Below, one piece after another: positions 1-9,602 of a stretch of DNA of 64,000 bases (position 1 is its first letter; every line of letters starts with the position of its first letter). The stretch comes from Saccharopolyspora flava (GTDB taxonomy: Bacteria; Actinomycetota; Actinomycetes; Mycobacteriales; Pseudonocardiaceae). The stretch is from assembly GCF_900116135.1 (NCBI RefSeq), contig NZ_FOZX01000002.1, positions 62,001 through 126,000 of the forward strand, read 5' to 3'. The position numbers were made by a program, and so were the translations under genes. The notes beneath the pieces were generated by a model. The model was given only the letters and a program-made list of their open reading frames with translations. It was not told where the DNA came from and did no database searches.

Positions 1-100
1 CGGCGGATTCCTCGTCAGCCATCAGCCGCCGGAGCAACCGGCCATCGAGCAGGTGTCCCAGCTCACCCCGGCCGCGGGCGGTGCGACGCTGCCCGAGTGA
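1..100 (+). CDS. 3' end of an unidentified gene (partial)
   Basis: An open frame enters from the left edge and ends at the TGA at 98-100, giving about 32 residues that finish in ..GGATLPE. The tail is rich in Pro, Gln, Ala and Gly and carries no recognisable motif. The reading frame is open back to position 2 and its codons mostly end in G or C, like the neighbouring genes. A start cannot be seen and no function can be assigned. It ends 31 bases before the peroxiredoxin gene, inside that gene's promoter region. Confidence 0.4.
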   Translation, partial: GGFLVSHQPPEQPAIEQVSQLTPAAGGATLPE

Positions 101-118
101 GCCGTCCGGCCCATCGGC

Positions 119-124
119 TAGCGT
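119..124 (+). promoter_or_regulatory. -10 element of a probable leaderless peroxiredoxin transcript
   Basis: TAGCGT lies seven bases upstream of the ATG at 132, and no Shine-Dalgarno sequence is visible between them. Transcription normally starts 6-7 bases after a -10 box, so the mRNA would begin at or next to the start codon. Leaderless messages are common in actinobacteria. The -35 region is not clear. Confidence 0.4.
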
Positions 125-131
125 CGCGGTC

Positions 132-605
132 ATGACCGAACAGAACCGACTTGCGGACGGCGACGCGGCGCCCGACTTCGCGCTGCCGGACGCCGACGGC
201 AACACCGTCTCGCTGAGCGACTACCGCGGCCGATCGGTCGTCGTCTACTTCTACCCGGCCGCGAGCACCCCGGGCTGCACCAAGGAGGCCTGCGACTTCC
301 GCGACAGCCTCGCCGAGCTCAACGACGCCGGGTTCGACGTGCTGGGCATCTCGCCGGACAAGCCCGCCAAGCTCGCGAAGTTCCGCGACGCGGAGGGGCT
401 GACCTTCCCGCTGCTGTCCGACGAGGACCGCTCGGTGATGACAACCTGGGGCGCGTTCGGGGAGAAGAAGAACTACGGCAAGATCGTCCAGGGCGTCATC
501 CGCTCGACCTTCGTCGTCGACCCCGACGGCAAGATCGCCAAGGCCCTCTACAACGTCAAGGCCACCGGCCACGTAGACCGCCTCCGCAAGGAGATCGGGG
601 TCTGA
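132..605 (+). CDS. bcp: Thiol peroxidase / peroxiredoxin of the BCP (PrxQ) type
   Basis: 157-residue cytoplasmic peroxiredoxin that reduces hydroperoxides using thioredoxin-type donors. The peroxidatic Cys49 and the resolving Cys54 sit in the TPGCTKEAC motif, exactly five residues apart as in E. coli BCP, and the length matches the family. I start at the ATG of MTEQNRLADG, because the domain begins a few residues later (APDFALPD) and a -10 box lies just upstream. An upstream in-frame ATG would add 17 residues with no homology. The gene stands alone, followed by a convergent TSUP permease gene 42 bases away. Function is confident from the motif. Confidence 0.93.
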   Translation: MTEQNRLADGDAAPDFALPDADGNTVSLSDYRGRSVVVYFYPAASTPGCTKEACDFRDSLAELNDAGFDVLGISPDKPAKLAKFRDAEGLTFPLLSDEDRSVMTTWGAFGEKKNYGKIVQGVIRSTFVVDPDGKIAKALYNVKATGHVDRLRKEIGV

Positions 606-610
606 GCCCG

Positions 611-645
611 CCCGCCCGGGCAGGTCACCGCGACCGCCCGGGCGG
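611..645. terminator. GC-rich hairpin between convergent genes
   Basis: Two copies of the self-complementary GCCCGGGC block, about 18 bases apart, can pair between the 3' ends of the peroxiredoxin and the TSUP permease genes. There is no T-run, so this is at best a weak bidirectional terminator. Confidence 0.3.
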
Positions 646-647
646 CC

Positions 648-1406
648 TCAGTCGAAGGCCATGTAGATGGCGACGCCTGCTGCGATGACGACCACCACGT
701 AGCGCAGCAGGGTCGAGGGCAGGCGCTGGGCGAGCTTGCCGCCCGCGAATCCGCCGAGGACCGTGGTCGGCACCAGCATCGCCACCGCGACCCAGTCGAC
801 CGGCGCGATCAGGGCGTAGACGACCAGCGTCGCGGCACTGCCGATCATGCCCAGCCAGCTCTTGAGCGCGTTGAGCCTGCGCATGCTGTCGGTCGCGGCC
901 AGCACCAGGATCGCGATCAGGATCACGCTGCGCGCGCCGCCGAAGTAGCCGCCGTAGATGGAGGCCAGGAAGATCCCGGTGGTGAGCAGCACCGTCCGGT
1001 CCGGCGCCCCCTCGGCGGGCGAGCCGAGCCAGCCGCGGATGGTGTTCTGGAAGGCCATCAGCACCGCCGACAGCCCGACCAGCGCCGGGACCACGGCGTC
1101 GAAGACCTCGCCGGGCAGCACCATCAGCAGCGCGCAGCCGATCGCCGAGCCCACGCAGGCCGCGATCGACGTGGTCCACAGCCTGCGCGGATTGCCCTTC
1201 AGGTCCTCGCGCTGGCTGACCGCGGCCCCCACGAAGCCCGGCCCCTGCGCGACGGAGTTGGTCACGTTGGCCACCAGCGGCGGCATCCCCGTCGCCAGCA
1301 GCGCCGGGAACACCAGCAGCGAACCGCCACCGGCCACCGCGTTCACCGCGCCGGACAGGAATCCGACGACGACGAGCAGGGCCAGCTCCAACCAATCCGT
1401 GAACAC
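648..1406 (-). CDS. TSUP (TauE/SafE) family sulfite/anion exporter-like permease
   Basis: 252-residue integral membrane protein, almost entirely hydrophobic helices joined by short loops, with no signal peptide. The N-terminal block FLSGAVNAVAGGGSLLVFPAL followed by VANVTNSVAQGPG is the hallmark of the TauE/SafE (DUF81) family, whose members move sulfite, sulfonates or related organic anions; the substrate here cannot be told. About eight membrane segments fit the family, in two repeated halves (the second begins near IYGGYFGGA). The start is the ATG at 1406. A longer upstream frame in another phase is a shadow. It is transcribed alone, convergent with the peroxiredoxin gene. Confidence 0.85.
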   Translation of the reverse strand: MFTDWLELALLVVVGFLSGAVNAVAGGGSLLVFPALLATGMPPLVANVTNSVAQGPGFVGAAVSQREDLKGNPRRLWTTSIAACVGSAIGCALLMVLPGEVFDAVVPALVGLSAVLMAFQNTIRGWLGSPAEGAPDRTVLLTTGIFLASIYGGYFGGARSVILIAILVLAATDSMRRLNALKSWLGMIGSAATLVVYALIAPVDWVAVAMLVPTTVLGGFAGGKLAQRLPSTLLRYVVVVIAAGVAIYMAFD

Positions 1407-1506
1407 GCACCGAAGTTAGCCGTCCAACCACGTCCCGCCCCCACCGGGGCGAGCGGAGTCACAGGGAAGGTTTCCGTGGTCACCCTGCTCGGCGGTGCGG
1501 GTAGCG

Positions 1507-1599
1507 GAACCTGAGCGCTTCCGTGGACTCCGTGCGCCGCTCCTGATGTATGCCAATACACGGCGTCACGGCGTACTCGCCACGAAAGCGCTCAGAACC
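1507..1599. repeat. Imperfect inverted repeat with AGCGCT core
   Basis: Left arm 1507-1526 and right arm 1580-1599 pair with few mismatches around CTGAGCGCTT; the arms are 53 bases apart. Both contain the small palindrome AGCGCT. It lies in the 249-base gap between the permease start and the end of rdgB, both on the minus strand, where no gene is seen. It could be a dispersed intergenic repeat or paired repressor sites. Confidence 0.5.
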
Positions 1600-1655
1600 C
1601 GCGGCGGTGCCAGTTGCTCGGGTGGTGGAAGAGAATGCGGCTTCGCCGCATCACA

Positions 1656-2261
1656 TCACCCGGCGAGCGGCTTGAGGGACGGGAGGAGCAGGCGGAGGGC
1701 TCGGCCTCGGTGCGAGTCGGCGTCCTTCTCCTCCGGGGTGAGCTCCGCGCTGGTGCGGGTCTCGCCGTCCGGGACGAAGATCGGGTCGTAGCCGAAGCCG
1801 TTGGCGCCCCGGGGCTCGCGGATGATCGTGCCGCGCCACTCGCCGCGCACCACGGTCTCGGTCCCGTCGGGCAGCACGAGCGCGGCGGCGGAGACGAACG
1901 CGCCGCCCCGCCGCTCGTCCGGCACGTCGCCCAGCTGACCGAGCACGAGATCCAGGTTCGCCTGGTCGTCGCCGTGCTTGCCGGACCAGCGGGCCGAGAG
2001 CACGCCGGGCATGCCGTTGAGCGCGTCGACCTCCAGGCCGGAGTCGTCGGCGACCGCGGGCAGCCCGGTGGCGCGCGCCGCGTCGGCGGCCTTGGCCACG
2101 GCGTTGTCCTCGAACGTCGCCCCGGTCTCGGGCGCCTCCGGGAACTCCGGCACGTCGGCCAGGCCCACGACCTCCAGGCCCGCGACGCCCTCGGCCTCCA
2201 GGATCCGGCGCAGCTCCACCAGCTTCTTCTGGTTGCGGGTGGCCAGCAGCAACCGGGTCAT
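1656..2261 (-). CDS. rdgB: RdgB/HAM1 non-canonical purine NTP pyrophosphatase
   Basis: 201-residue house-cleaning enzyme that hydrolyses ITP, dITP and XTP to the monophosphates so that deaminated purines are not built into nucleic acids. The start [17 protein letters not shown] carries the nucleotide-binding TRNxxK motif. [10 protein letters not shown] and [11 protein letters not shown] are the metal and base-pocket motifs, and GFGYDPIF lies near the C-terminus. Length is normal for the family. It overlaps rph by 4 bp (ATGA type), so the two are translationally coupled, as in many actinobacteria (Rv1341-Rv1340 arrangement). Confidence 0.95.
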   Translation of the reverse strand: MTRLLLATRNQKKLVELRRILEAEGVAGLEVVGLADVPEFPEAPETGATFEDNAVAKAADAARATGLPAVADDSGLEVDALNGMPGVLSARWSGKHGDDQANLDLVLGQLGDVPDERRGGAFVSAAALVLPDGTETVVRGEWRGTIIREPRGANGFGYDPIFVPDGETRTSAELTPEEKDADSHRGRALRLLLPSLKPLAG

Positions 2262-3013
2262 GCGGCGCCTCCGGGCAGCTCACCCGGGTACGGCTCGGCG
2301 AGCGCGGCCTCCTGCAGGCGGGCGAGCTCACCGCAACCGGCCAGCGCGAAGTCCAGCATCTGGTCCATCGTGGACCGCGTGTAGGTGGCGCCCTCGCCGG
2401 TGCCCTGCACCTCGACCAGCGTGCCGTGGTCGGTGGCGACCACGTTCATGTCGACCTCGGCGCGGGAGTCCTCCTCGTAGGGCAGGTCCAGCCGCACCCG
2501 GCCGTCGACGACGCCGACGCTGACCGCCTGGATCGAGCAGGACAGCGGCTTCGGGTCGGACAGCCGACCGGCGGCGCCCAGCCAGGTCACCGCGTCGGCC
2601 AGCGCCACGTAGGCGCCGGTGATCGCGGCGGTGCGGGTCCCGCCGTCGGCCTGGATGACGTCGCAGTCCAGGGTGATGGTGTTCTCACCCAGCGCCGCCA
2701 TGTCGATGCAGGCGCGCAGCGAGCGGCCGATCAGCCGGGAGATCTCGTGGGTGCGGCCGCCGATGCGGCCCTTCACCGACTCGCGGGCGCCGCGGGTGTT
2801 GGTCGCCGACGGCAGCATCGCGTACTCGGCGGTCACCCAGCCCAGGCCGGAACCGGTGCGCCAGCGCGGAACGCCGTCCTGCACGCTGGCCGCGCACAGC
2901 ACCCGGGTGCGCCCGAACTCCACCAGCACCGAGCCCGCGGGCCAGTCCTGGTACCCGCGCGTGATCTTCACATCGCGCAGCTGGTCATCACTGCGTCCAT
3001 CCGCTCTAGCCAC
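2258..3013 (-). CDS. rph: Ribonuclease PH, tRNA 3'-end maturation
   Basis: 251-residue phosphorolytic 3'-to-5' exoribonuclease that trims tRNA precursors; it forms a hexamer. The N-terminus [18 protein letters not shown] and the blocks [26 protein letters not shown] and [19 protein letters not shown] are typical. [20 protein letters not shown] is the phosphate/active-site region. Length is normal. It is the upstream partner of rdgB, with a 4-bp overlap, and follows the MBL-fold gene after a 50-base gap on the same strand. Confidence 0.95.
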   Translation of the reverse strand: MARADGRSDDQLRDVKITRGYQDWPAGSVLVEFGRTRVLCAASVQDGVPRWRTGSGLGWVTAEYAMLPSATNTRGARESVKGRIGGRTHEISRLIGRSLRACIDMAALGENTITLDCDVIQADGGTRTAAITGAYVALADAVTWLGAAGRLSDPKPLSCSIQAVSVGVVDGRVRLDLPYEEDSRAEVDMNVVATDHGTLVEVQGTGEGATYTRSTMDQMLDFALAGCGELARLQEAALAEPYPGELPGGAA

Positions 3014-3063
3014 GACCCAACCCTAAGCCCAGGCGTCCCGACCTTCGCGAAAGCCCCCGCGCG

Positions 3064-3834
3064 TCAGACCTCGTAGCTCGCGCCGGCCCGGACGAGCTGG
3101 GCCGGTCCGCCGAAGGCCGCCTTGGCCTCGGCCTCGATGGCGGCGTGATCGGTCCAGGGCACGAGGTGGGTGACCAGCAGGCGCTCGGCCCCGGAGGTCC
3201 GGGCGACCTCGCCCGCCTGGCGGCCGGAGAGGTGCACGTCGGCCGGGGCGTCCTCGTGGTGCTCCCAGGAGGCCTCCGCGAGCAGCGCGTTCGCCCCGGC
3301 GGCCAGGTCGGTGAGCTGCGCGCAGGGACCGGTGTCGCCGGTGTAGGCCAGCACCCGGCCCTCGGCCTCGACCCGGAAACCCCAGGTCTGGCACAGGTGG
3401 GCGACCTCGACCGCGCGGATCGTGAACGGCCCGACCGTCACCGGCTCGGTGCTGACCGGCCGGAAGTCGAACACGTCGGACAGGTCGGTCTCGGCGAGCT
3501 CCTCGGCGCTCGGCGCGTACAGCGCGGCCAGCCGCTCCGGCGCGTTGGCCGGGCCGAACACCGGCAGCCGCCGGGCGCGCGGGTCGTGGGGCGGGTTCGG
3601 CCGGTAGCGCCGGTAGACCGTCAGCGCGCCGAAGTCGGCGCAGTGGTCCGGGTGCAGGTGGCTGAACAGCAGCGCGTCCAGGTCGAACGGGTCGAGGAAC
3701 CGCTGCATCGCACCGAGGGTGCCGTTGCCCAGGTCCAGCGCGATCCGGGTGTCCCCGGACTCCAGCAGGTACCCGGAGGCGGGCGAGTCGGGTCCGGGAA
3801 TGCTCCCGGCGCAACCGAGGACCGTCAGCTTCAT
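3064..3834 (-). CDS. MBL-fold phosphodiesterase-like hydrolase (Rv1339-type)
   Basis: 256-residue metallo-beta-lactamase-fold protein. The metal motif HLHPDH spans residues 59-64, and further ligands lie at AYTGDTGPC and VTHLVPW. By position (directly after murI, before rph and rdgB) and length it corresponds to mycobacterial Rv1339, which has been described as an atypical class II cAMP phosphodiesterase. RNase Z and PhnP share this fold, so the substrate is an inference from synteny. The start is ATG 3834, overlapping the murI stop by 4 bp. A role in cyclic nucleotide turnover would be of interest because a cyclase gene sits elsewhere in this window. Confidence 0.8.
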   Translation of the reverse strand: MKLTVLGCAGSIPGPDSPASGYLLESGDTRIALDLGNGTLGAMQRFLDPFDLDALLFSHLHPDHCADFGALTVYRRYRPNPPHDPRARRLPVFGPANAPERLAALYAPSAEELAETDLSDVFDFRPVSTEPVTVGPFTIRAVEVAHLCQTWGFRVEAEGRVLAYTGDTGPCAQLTDLAAGANALLAEASWEHHEDAPADVHLSGRQAGEVARTSGAERLLVTHLVPWTDHAAIEAEAKAAFGGPAQLVRAGASYEV

Positions 3835-4646
3835 GCGGGAGAGCCTGACATGCGCAGCGGCAGAACGGCATCGGCCGAGGGAGCCGGACCGAGAAAGCGG
3901 CGGGCCAGCCGGGCGAAGCGCTCGGGCTCGCCGGTGACGTGGAACCGGTGCTCGGGCACGTGACCGGGCTCGGCGAGCTCGTCCCGCTCGGTGAGCACCC
4001 GGACGACGTCCTTGGCGGTCTCCTCCGCGCTGGACACCAGGGTCACGTCCTCGCCCATCGCCAGCTGCAGGACCCCGGTGAGCAGCGGGTAGTGGGTGCA
4101 GCCCAGCACCAGCGTGTCGACGCCGGCCTGCTGCAGCGGGTCGAGGTAGTTCTGCGCCAGGCCCAGGACCTGGCGGCCGCTGGTGATGCCGCGCTCGACG
4201 AAGTCGGCGAACCGCGGGCAGGCGGCCGTGGTCAGCGCGATGTCCGGGGCGGCGGTGAACGCGTCGTCGTAGGCGCGGGAGCGGATGGTGGCGTCGGTGC
4301 CGATGACGCCGACCTTGCGGTTGCGGGTGGTGGCCACGGCCCGGCGCACGGCGGGCAGCACGACCTCCACCACCGGGATCGAGTAGCGCTCGCGGGCGTC
4401 GCGCAGGCAGGCCGACGAGGCCGTGTTGCAGGCGATGACCAGCATCTTCACCCCGTCGTCGACCATCGAGTCGGTGATCGCGAGGGTGCGGGAGCGGATC
4501 TCGGCCAGCGGCATCGGCCCGTACGGGGCGTTGGCGGTGTCACCGACGTAGTGGACGGTCTCGCCGGGCAGCTGGTCCATGATCGCGCGGCTCACGGTCA
4601 GCCCGCCGACACCGGAATCGAAGATCCCGATCGGAGCGTTGGTCAC
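3831..4646 (-). CDS. murI: Glutamate racemase
   Basis: 271-residue cofactor-independent racemase supplying D-glutamate for peptidoglycan. [13 protein letters not shown] holds Asp10. The two catalytic cysteines are Cys73 in [10 protein letters not shown] and the one in [11 protein letters not shown]; the partner histidine follows the second cysteine. I use the GTG at 4646 ([10 protein letters not shown]), which overlaps the rhomboid stop by 4 bp. Longer upstream frames only run through the rhomboid gene. It belongs to the chain rhomboid-murI-MBL-(rph-rdgB), the conserved actinobacterial order. Confidence 0.95.
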   Translation of the reverse strand: MTNAPIGIFDSGVGGLTVSRAIMDQLPGETVHYVGDTANAPYGPMPLAEIRSRTLAITDSMVDDGVKMLVIACNTASSACLRDARERYSIPVVEVVLPAVRRAVATTRNRKVGVIGTDATIRSRAYDDAFTAAPDIALTTAACPRFADFVERGITSGRQVLGLAQNYLDPLQQAGVDTLVLGCTHYPLLTGVLQLAMGEDVTLVSSAEETAKDVVRVLTERDELAEPGHVPEHRFHVTGEPERFARLARRFLGPAPSADAVLPLRMSGSPA

Positions 4647-5272
4647 CCGGCCAGTGTGCCAGGCTCGGTCCGCGAAACCCGCCGTCGAGTGCTGCGCGCC
4701 ACCAGCCACGTGGCGAGCACCCCACCGATCGCGCCGAAGAGGTGTCCCTCCCAGGAGATGCCGGGCTGTCCGGGCAGGACGCCCCAGAGCATCCCGCCCC
4801 AGTAGAAGAACAGCACCACCGACACGAGGATCTGGGCGATGCTGCGCTGGGCGAACCCGCGCAGCAGCAGGAACACCATCCAGCCGAAGATCACGCCGGA
4901 GGCGCCGACGTGGTAGCCGGGCGCGCCGATCAGCCAGGTCCCGGCCCCGGCCACGATCCACACCACGGCCGTGACGCCGATGAACTGCCGGAGACCGCCG
5001 GCCAGCAGCAGCCAGCCGAGCACGAACAGCGGCACCGAGTTGCTGATCAGGTGCTGCCAGCCGAAGTGCAGCAGCGGTGCCCAGAGGATGCCGTCGAGCC
5101 CGTCGAGGGTGCGCGGCCGGATGCCGTTGCCGTCGAGGTCCATCGCGATGTTGGGCGCCGGGGTCGCCACGTCGTAGAGCTCGATGCCGAACAGCACGGC
5201 GACGCAGACGAGCATGCCGAACGCGGCCTTGAGCGGGTTCGCCGGCAGCACGCGCGGGCGCGGACGTTCCAT
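4643..5272 (-). CDS. Rhomboid family intramembrane serine protease
   Basis: 209-residue polytopic membrane protein with about six helices. The catalytic dyad is visible: Ser125 in GASGVIFGW and His177 in [20 protein letters not shown] (residues 74-82) matches the conserved HxxxN oxyanion element. I start at ATG 5272; GTG 5284 is an in-frame alternative four codons upstream. The 4-bp overlap with murI and position match mycobacterial Rv1337. Substrates are unknown. The gap to the divergent SMP-30-like gene (about 190 bases) should hold both promoters. Confidence 0.88.
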   Translation of the reverse strand: MERPRPRVLPANPLKAAFGMLVCVAVLFGIELYDVATPAPNIAMDLDGNGIRPRTLDGLDGILWAPLLHFGWQHLISNSVPLFVLGWLLLAGGLRQFIGVTAVVWIVAGAGTWLIGAPGYHVGASGVIFGWMVFLLLRGFAQRSIAQILVSVVLFFYWGGMLWGVLPGQPGISWEGHLFGAIGGVLATWLVARSTRRRVSRTEPGTLAG

Positions 5273-5464
5273 CGGGCGTGTCACCCCACCGAGCCTAGCC
5301 GCGGGGAACGAGGTGCGGGATCGGGAATGACCCCGATTCCGGGTGCGCATCGGGGCGGTGACGGGAGCGTTGCGGATCTTGGTCGGGTGTCCGCCATCCG
5401 GCCCTGTCCGGTGATCCGCGCGGTAGGGTTCGGCCCCGTTGCGTCGTGTGGTGAAAGGTGAAGT

Positions 5465-6307
5465 GTGCACGCCCAGGTCGACATCGCAGTGCAGGCGGCG
5501 GCGCGTTCCGGACAGGCGCCCACCTGGGACATCGGCACCGAGACGCTGCTGTGGACGGACCCGCCGGCGGGCGATGTGCACCGCTACCGGCCGGGCCACA
5601 CCAACGCCACCATGACGCTGCAGCAGCGGACCGGCGGCGCGAAGCCCCGCAGCCGGGGCGGCCTGGTGCTGCACCTGCACGAGGGCGTCGCGCTGTTCGA
5701 CGCCCACGGTGAGCAGCGCACCTGGCTGGTCTACTGGGCCCGCGAGGGGATGACGGCGGGCGCCACGATGATCGACCGCAAGGGCCGGATGTGGGCCACG
5801 ACGATGCGCACCGACGAGTCCGGTGACGGCTGGCTGGCCCGGGTGAACCCGGACGGTTCGGCGGGCGTGATCATCAAGGACCTCAAGGCCGCGTTCGGCC
5901 TGGCCACGAGCCCGGACGACGCGCGGTTCTACATCGCCGACGCGGGCACCGGCCGGATCGAGGTCCTCGACTTCGACGTCAACGCGGGCCTGATGGGCAA
6001 CCGCCGCACGTTCTGCGAGGTCGGCGGCCAGCCGTCAGGCCTGGCGGTGGACACCGACGGCACCCTCTGGACCGCGGTCCGCGACAAGGCCGAGCTCCAC
6101 CGCTACTCCCCCGCGGGAGAGCTGGTGGCGACCCTCCCGCTCCCGGCCCAACGCCCCACCAACCTCTGCTTCGGCGGCCAGGACCTCCGAGACCTCTACA
6201 TCACCACGTCCCGAGACGGCCTCCCCTCCCCCACGGACACCGACGGCACCATCCTCACCCTCCGCACCCCCACCGAAGGCCTCAGAGCCTTCGCCTTCAC
6301 CGGCTGA
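5465..6307 (+). CDS. SMP-30/gluconolactonase-like beta-propeller protein
   Basis: 280-residue protein with the repeat pattern of SMP-30/gluconolaconase/LRE-like propellers: WDIGTETLLWTDPPAG, then GREGMT..ATMIDRKGRMWATTM, IADAGTGRIEVLDFDVNAGLMGNR, and PSGLAVDTDGTLWTAV near the end. Relatives are calcium- or zinc-dependent lactonases, but catalytic metal ligands are not all certain here. The GTG start at 5465 is preceded by AAAGGTGAA, a good ribosome site. It stands alone, transcribed away from the rhomboid-murI operon, and its 3' end runs into a palindromic repeat array. Confidence 0.75.
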   Translation: MHAQVDIAVQAAARSGQAPTWDIGTETLLWTDPPAGDVHRYRPGHTNATMTLQQRTGGAKPRSRGGLVLHLHEGVALFDAHGEQRTWLVYWAREGMTAGATMIDRKGRMWATTMRTDESGDGWLARVNPDGSAGVIIKDLKAAFGLATSPDDARFYIADAGTGRIEVLDFDVNAGLMGNRRTFCEVGGQPSGLAVDTDGTLWTAVRDKAELHRYSPAGELVATLPLPAQRPTNLCFGGQDLRDLYITTSRDGLPSPTDTDGTILTLRTPTEGLRAFAFTG

Positions 6308-6320
6308 CTCCCGACCCCTC

Positions 6321-6509
6321 GGGGTGACCGGATTACGGCGGTATTCCATCAACGGATTACGGCGGTAATCGGTACCCGGATTACGGCGGTATTCCGGGTT
6401 CAACGCGGATTACCGCCGGAATCCGTCAACGGATTACGGCGGTATTCGGGGTCCAACACGGATTACCGCCGGAATCCGCACACCGAATACCGCCGTATTC
6501 GGTCACCCC
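6321..6509. repeat. Array of about seven ATTACGGCGGTATTC palindromic units bounded by inverted ends
   Basis: Roughly seven units of about 25 bases built on GGATTACGGCGGTATTC are packed here, some in forward and some in reverse orientation (GGATTACCGCCGGAATCC). Adjacent units can pair. The block is bordered by GGGGTGACCG at 6321-6330 and its reverse complement at 6500-6509. It fills the gap between convergent genes. The small frames across it (repeated YRRNP peptides) are artefacts. Confidence 0.85.
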
Positions 6510-6530
6510 CGAGCGCCGGGTGACGGATGC

Positions 6531-6564
6531 GAAGAACCCCGCCTCCTGGGAGGCGGGGTTCTTC
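6531..6564. terminator. Strong bidirectional terminator hairpin
   Basis: A 15-bp perfect stem (GAAGAACCCCGCCTC paired with its complement) with a 4-base loop. It sits between the convergent SMP-30-like and cysM genes, 26 bases beyond the cysM stop. Confidence 0.8.
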
Positions 6565-6589
6565 GGGTTTCTGGTGCGGGCTCCGGGCG

Positions 6590-7855
<1,266 letters not shown>

Positions 7856-7899
7856 CTACATAGGGAACGCGAACATGCGGTTGGGGATCGAGCCGCGGA

Positions 7900-8364
7900 T
7901 CAGTCGCGGTCGGGAACCTCGTCGCCACCGGTGTGGGCGAACATGTACGACTCGACGACCTCCACCGGCTCCTCGGTGACCTCGCCATCGAGGATGCGGT
8001 AGGAGCGCAGTTCGTGGGTCTCGGGGTCCCGCGTGGACACGAGCACGTAGTGCGCGTTGGGCTCAGAGGCGTAGGACACGTCGGTGCGCGACGGGTAGGC
8101 CTCGGTAGCGGTGTGCGAGTGGTAGATGACCACCGGCTCTTCGTCGGCGGCGTCCATGCCCCGCCACACCTGCAACTGCTCGGCGGAGTCGAACCGGTAG
8201 AAGGTGGGCGAACGCTCGGCGTTGATCATCTCGATCAAGCGTTCCGGACGGTCGGACCCTTCCGGCCCGGCAATCACGCCGCACGCCTCGTCCGGGTGGT
8301 CCCGTCGGGCATGCGCGACCATCGCGTCGACGAGGTCGCGTCGGATCACCAGCACAGCAACCAT
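7900..8364 (-). CDS. mec: JAMM metalloprotease acting on CysO
   Basis: 154-residue Mov34/MPN protein. All JAMM zinc residues are present: Glu26 in PDEACGV and the HSH-x7-S-x2-D signature at His82, His84, Ser92 and Asp95. In Mycobacterium Mec releases cysteine from the CysO-cysteine adduct; here it may also trim the Met-Arg tail of CysO. The ATG at 8364 gives MVAVLVIRR; a GTG three codons later (8355) is better spaced from AGGATGG and may be the true start. It is first of the mec-cysO-cysM operon. Confidence 0.92.
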   Translation of the reverse strand: MVAVLVIRRDLVDAMVAHARRDHPDEACGVIAGPEGSDRPERLIEMINAERSPTFYRFDSAEQLQVWRGMDAADEEPVVIYHSHTATEAYPSRTDVSYASEPNAHYVLVSTRDPETHELRSYRILDGEVTEEPVEVVESYMFAHTGGDEVPDRD

Positions 8365-8456
8365 CCTAGTAGGTGGGGCACCGAGCTCCCAGCATGTGAA
8401 ATCGCGGGGTCGCCGGTGCGGCTTCGTCGTTTCGGCAAACGACGCTCAACGATGAT

Positions 8457-9488
8457 TCATTCCCGCGCGGAGGGGTAGAGGCGCGTGTAGCACGTCACCT
8501 CTCCGACCGGCTCCGCCGCGAGCATCCCGCGCACGATCGCCCGCTCGACCACCTCGGCCGCCACCGCGCTGACCTGGTCCAACCGCAGCGCCCAGCCCGG
8601 CTCGCCGGGTTCCGGCAGGGCGTCCCCGGTGCCCGTGGCCAGGGCGAACATCGTGTCGCCGTCGACGAGCAGGTGGGCGGGCCGCACGGCGCGGGCCAGC
8701 GCGTCGTGACCGGCCACCGCCAGCCTCCGGCACTCCGACTTGCTCAGCTCCAGATCCGTGGCCACGACGCCGAGGGTGGTGTTGAGCGGCCGGTCGACCG
8801 GCCCGTTACGACCAGGTCTCCCCTCGTAACGGGGGCGGGCCGCTTCCACTTCCTGAGAACCGGGCGCCCGGAGTCCCGGCACGGGCGTCCACGGCAGGCC
8901 GGTGTCGGGGTCGATGGCGGAGCCGGCGGCGTTGACCACCACCAGCGCGCCGATCGTGGTGCCGTCGGGCAGCACGGCGCTGGCGGTGCCGACACCGCCC
9001 TTGACCGGCCCGACCACGGCGCCCGCCCCGGCCCCCACGTTGCCCTGCCGGGTCTCGGTGGCGGTGGCGTTCTCGCACGCCCGGTAGCCGAACTCGGCGT
9101 CGGGACGGTTGCCCCAGTCGTTCATCGGCACGTCGAAGATCACCGCGGCGGGCACCACCGGCACGACCTGGCCGGGTCCGGCCACCGGAACGCCGTGGCC
9201 GCGCTCGCCGAGCCAGCGCATCGCGCCGTCGGCCGCGGCCAGCCCGTAGGCGCTGCCGCCCGCCAGCACCAGCCCGTTGACCCGCTGCACGAGGTGGCTG
9301 GGTTCGAGCACGTCGGTCTCGCGGGTGCCCGGCCCTCCCCCGCGCACGTCGACCGCCCCGGTGGCGCCCTCGGGGGCGAGCACGGCGGTCGCCCCGGTCG
9401 CCCAGTGCTCGTCGAGCCGCTGGTCATGGCCCACGAGCAGACCCCCCACGTCGACCAGCGCGTCCAGTTCACCCGGCTGCCACGACAT
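8457..9488 (-). CDS. P1 (DmpA/S58) family N-terminal nucleophile peptidase or amidase
   Basis: 343-residue protein of the DmpA/L-aminopeptidase family, which self-cleaves to expose an N-terminal Ser/Thr nucleophile. The motif NTTLGVVATDLELSK marks the likely cleavage and nucleophile site. The early block LVGHDQRLDE..GATAVLAPEGATGAVDVRGGGPGTRE is also typical. Natural substrate is unknown; relatives cut N-terminal D-Ala or beta-amino acids. Start MSWQPGELDAL at 9488 was chosen over an upstream ATG seven codons earlier. Its place beside mec matches Rv1333. Confidence 0.85.
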   Translation of the reverse strand: MSWQPGELDALVDVGGLLVGHDQRLDEHWATGATAVLAPEGATGAVDVRGGGPGTRETDVLEPSHLVQRVNGLVLAGGSAYGLAAADGAMRWLGERGHGVPVAGPGQVVPVVPAAVIFDVPMNDWGNRPDAEFGYRACENATATETRQGNVGAGAGAVVGPVKGGVGTASAVLPDGTTIGALVVVNAAGSAIDPDTGLPWTPVPGLRAPGSQEVEAARPRYEGRPGRNGPVDRPLNTTLGVVATDLELSKSECRRLAVAGHDALARAVRPAHLLVDGDTMFALATGTGDALPEPGEPGWALRLDQVSAVAAEVVERAIVRGMLAAEPVGEVTCYTRLYPSARE

Positions 9489-9602
9489 CGCGCACCTCCC
9501 GGCGATCACGTTATCCCGATGTAAAGGAAGCCCGCCGGGCGTTGTCCGGGCGCCCTCGGCTGTTCATCGTCACTTCTCAGCCGGCAAGACCTGGAGGCTG
9601 AG

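Noticed and set aside
6035-6403. A protein with YRRNP repeats on the minus strand
   Set aside because: The frame is an artefact of the palindromic repeat units and antisense to the SMP-30-like gene; no ribosome site.
6321-6509. CRISPR array
   Set aside because: Units occur in both orientations, are not separated by unique spacers of constant size, and no cas genes are nearby.
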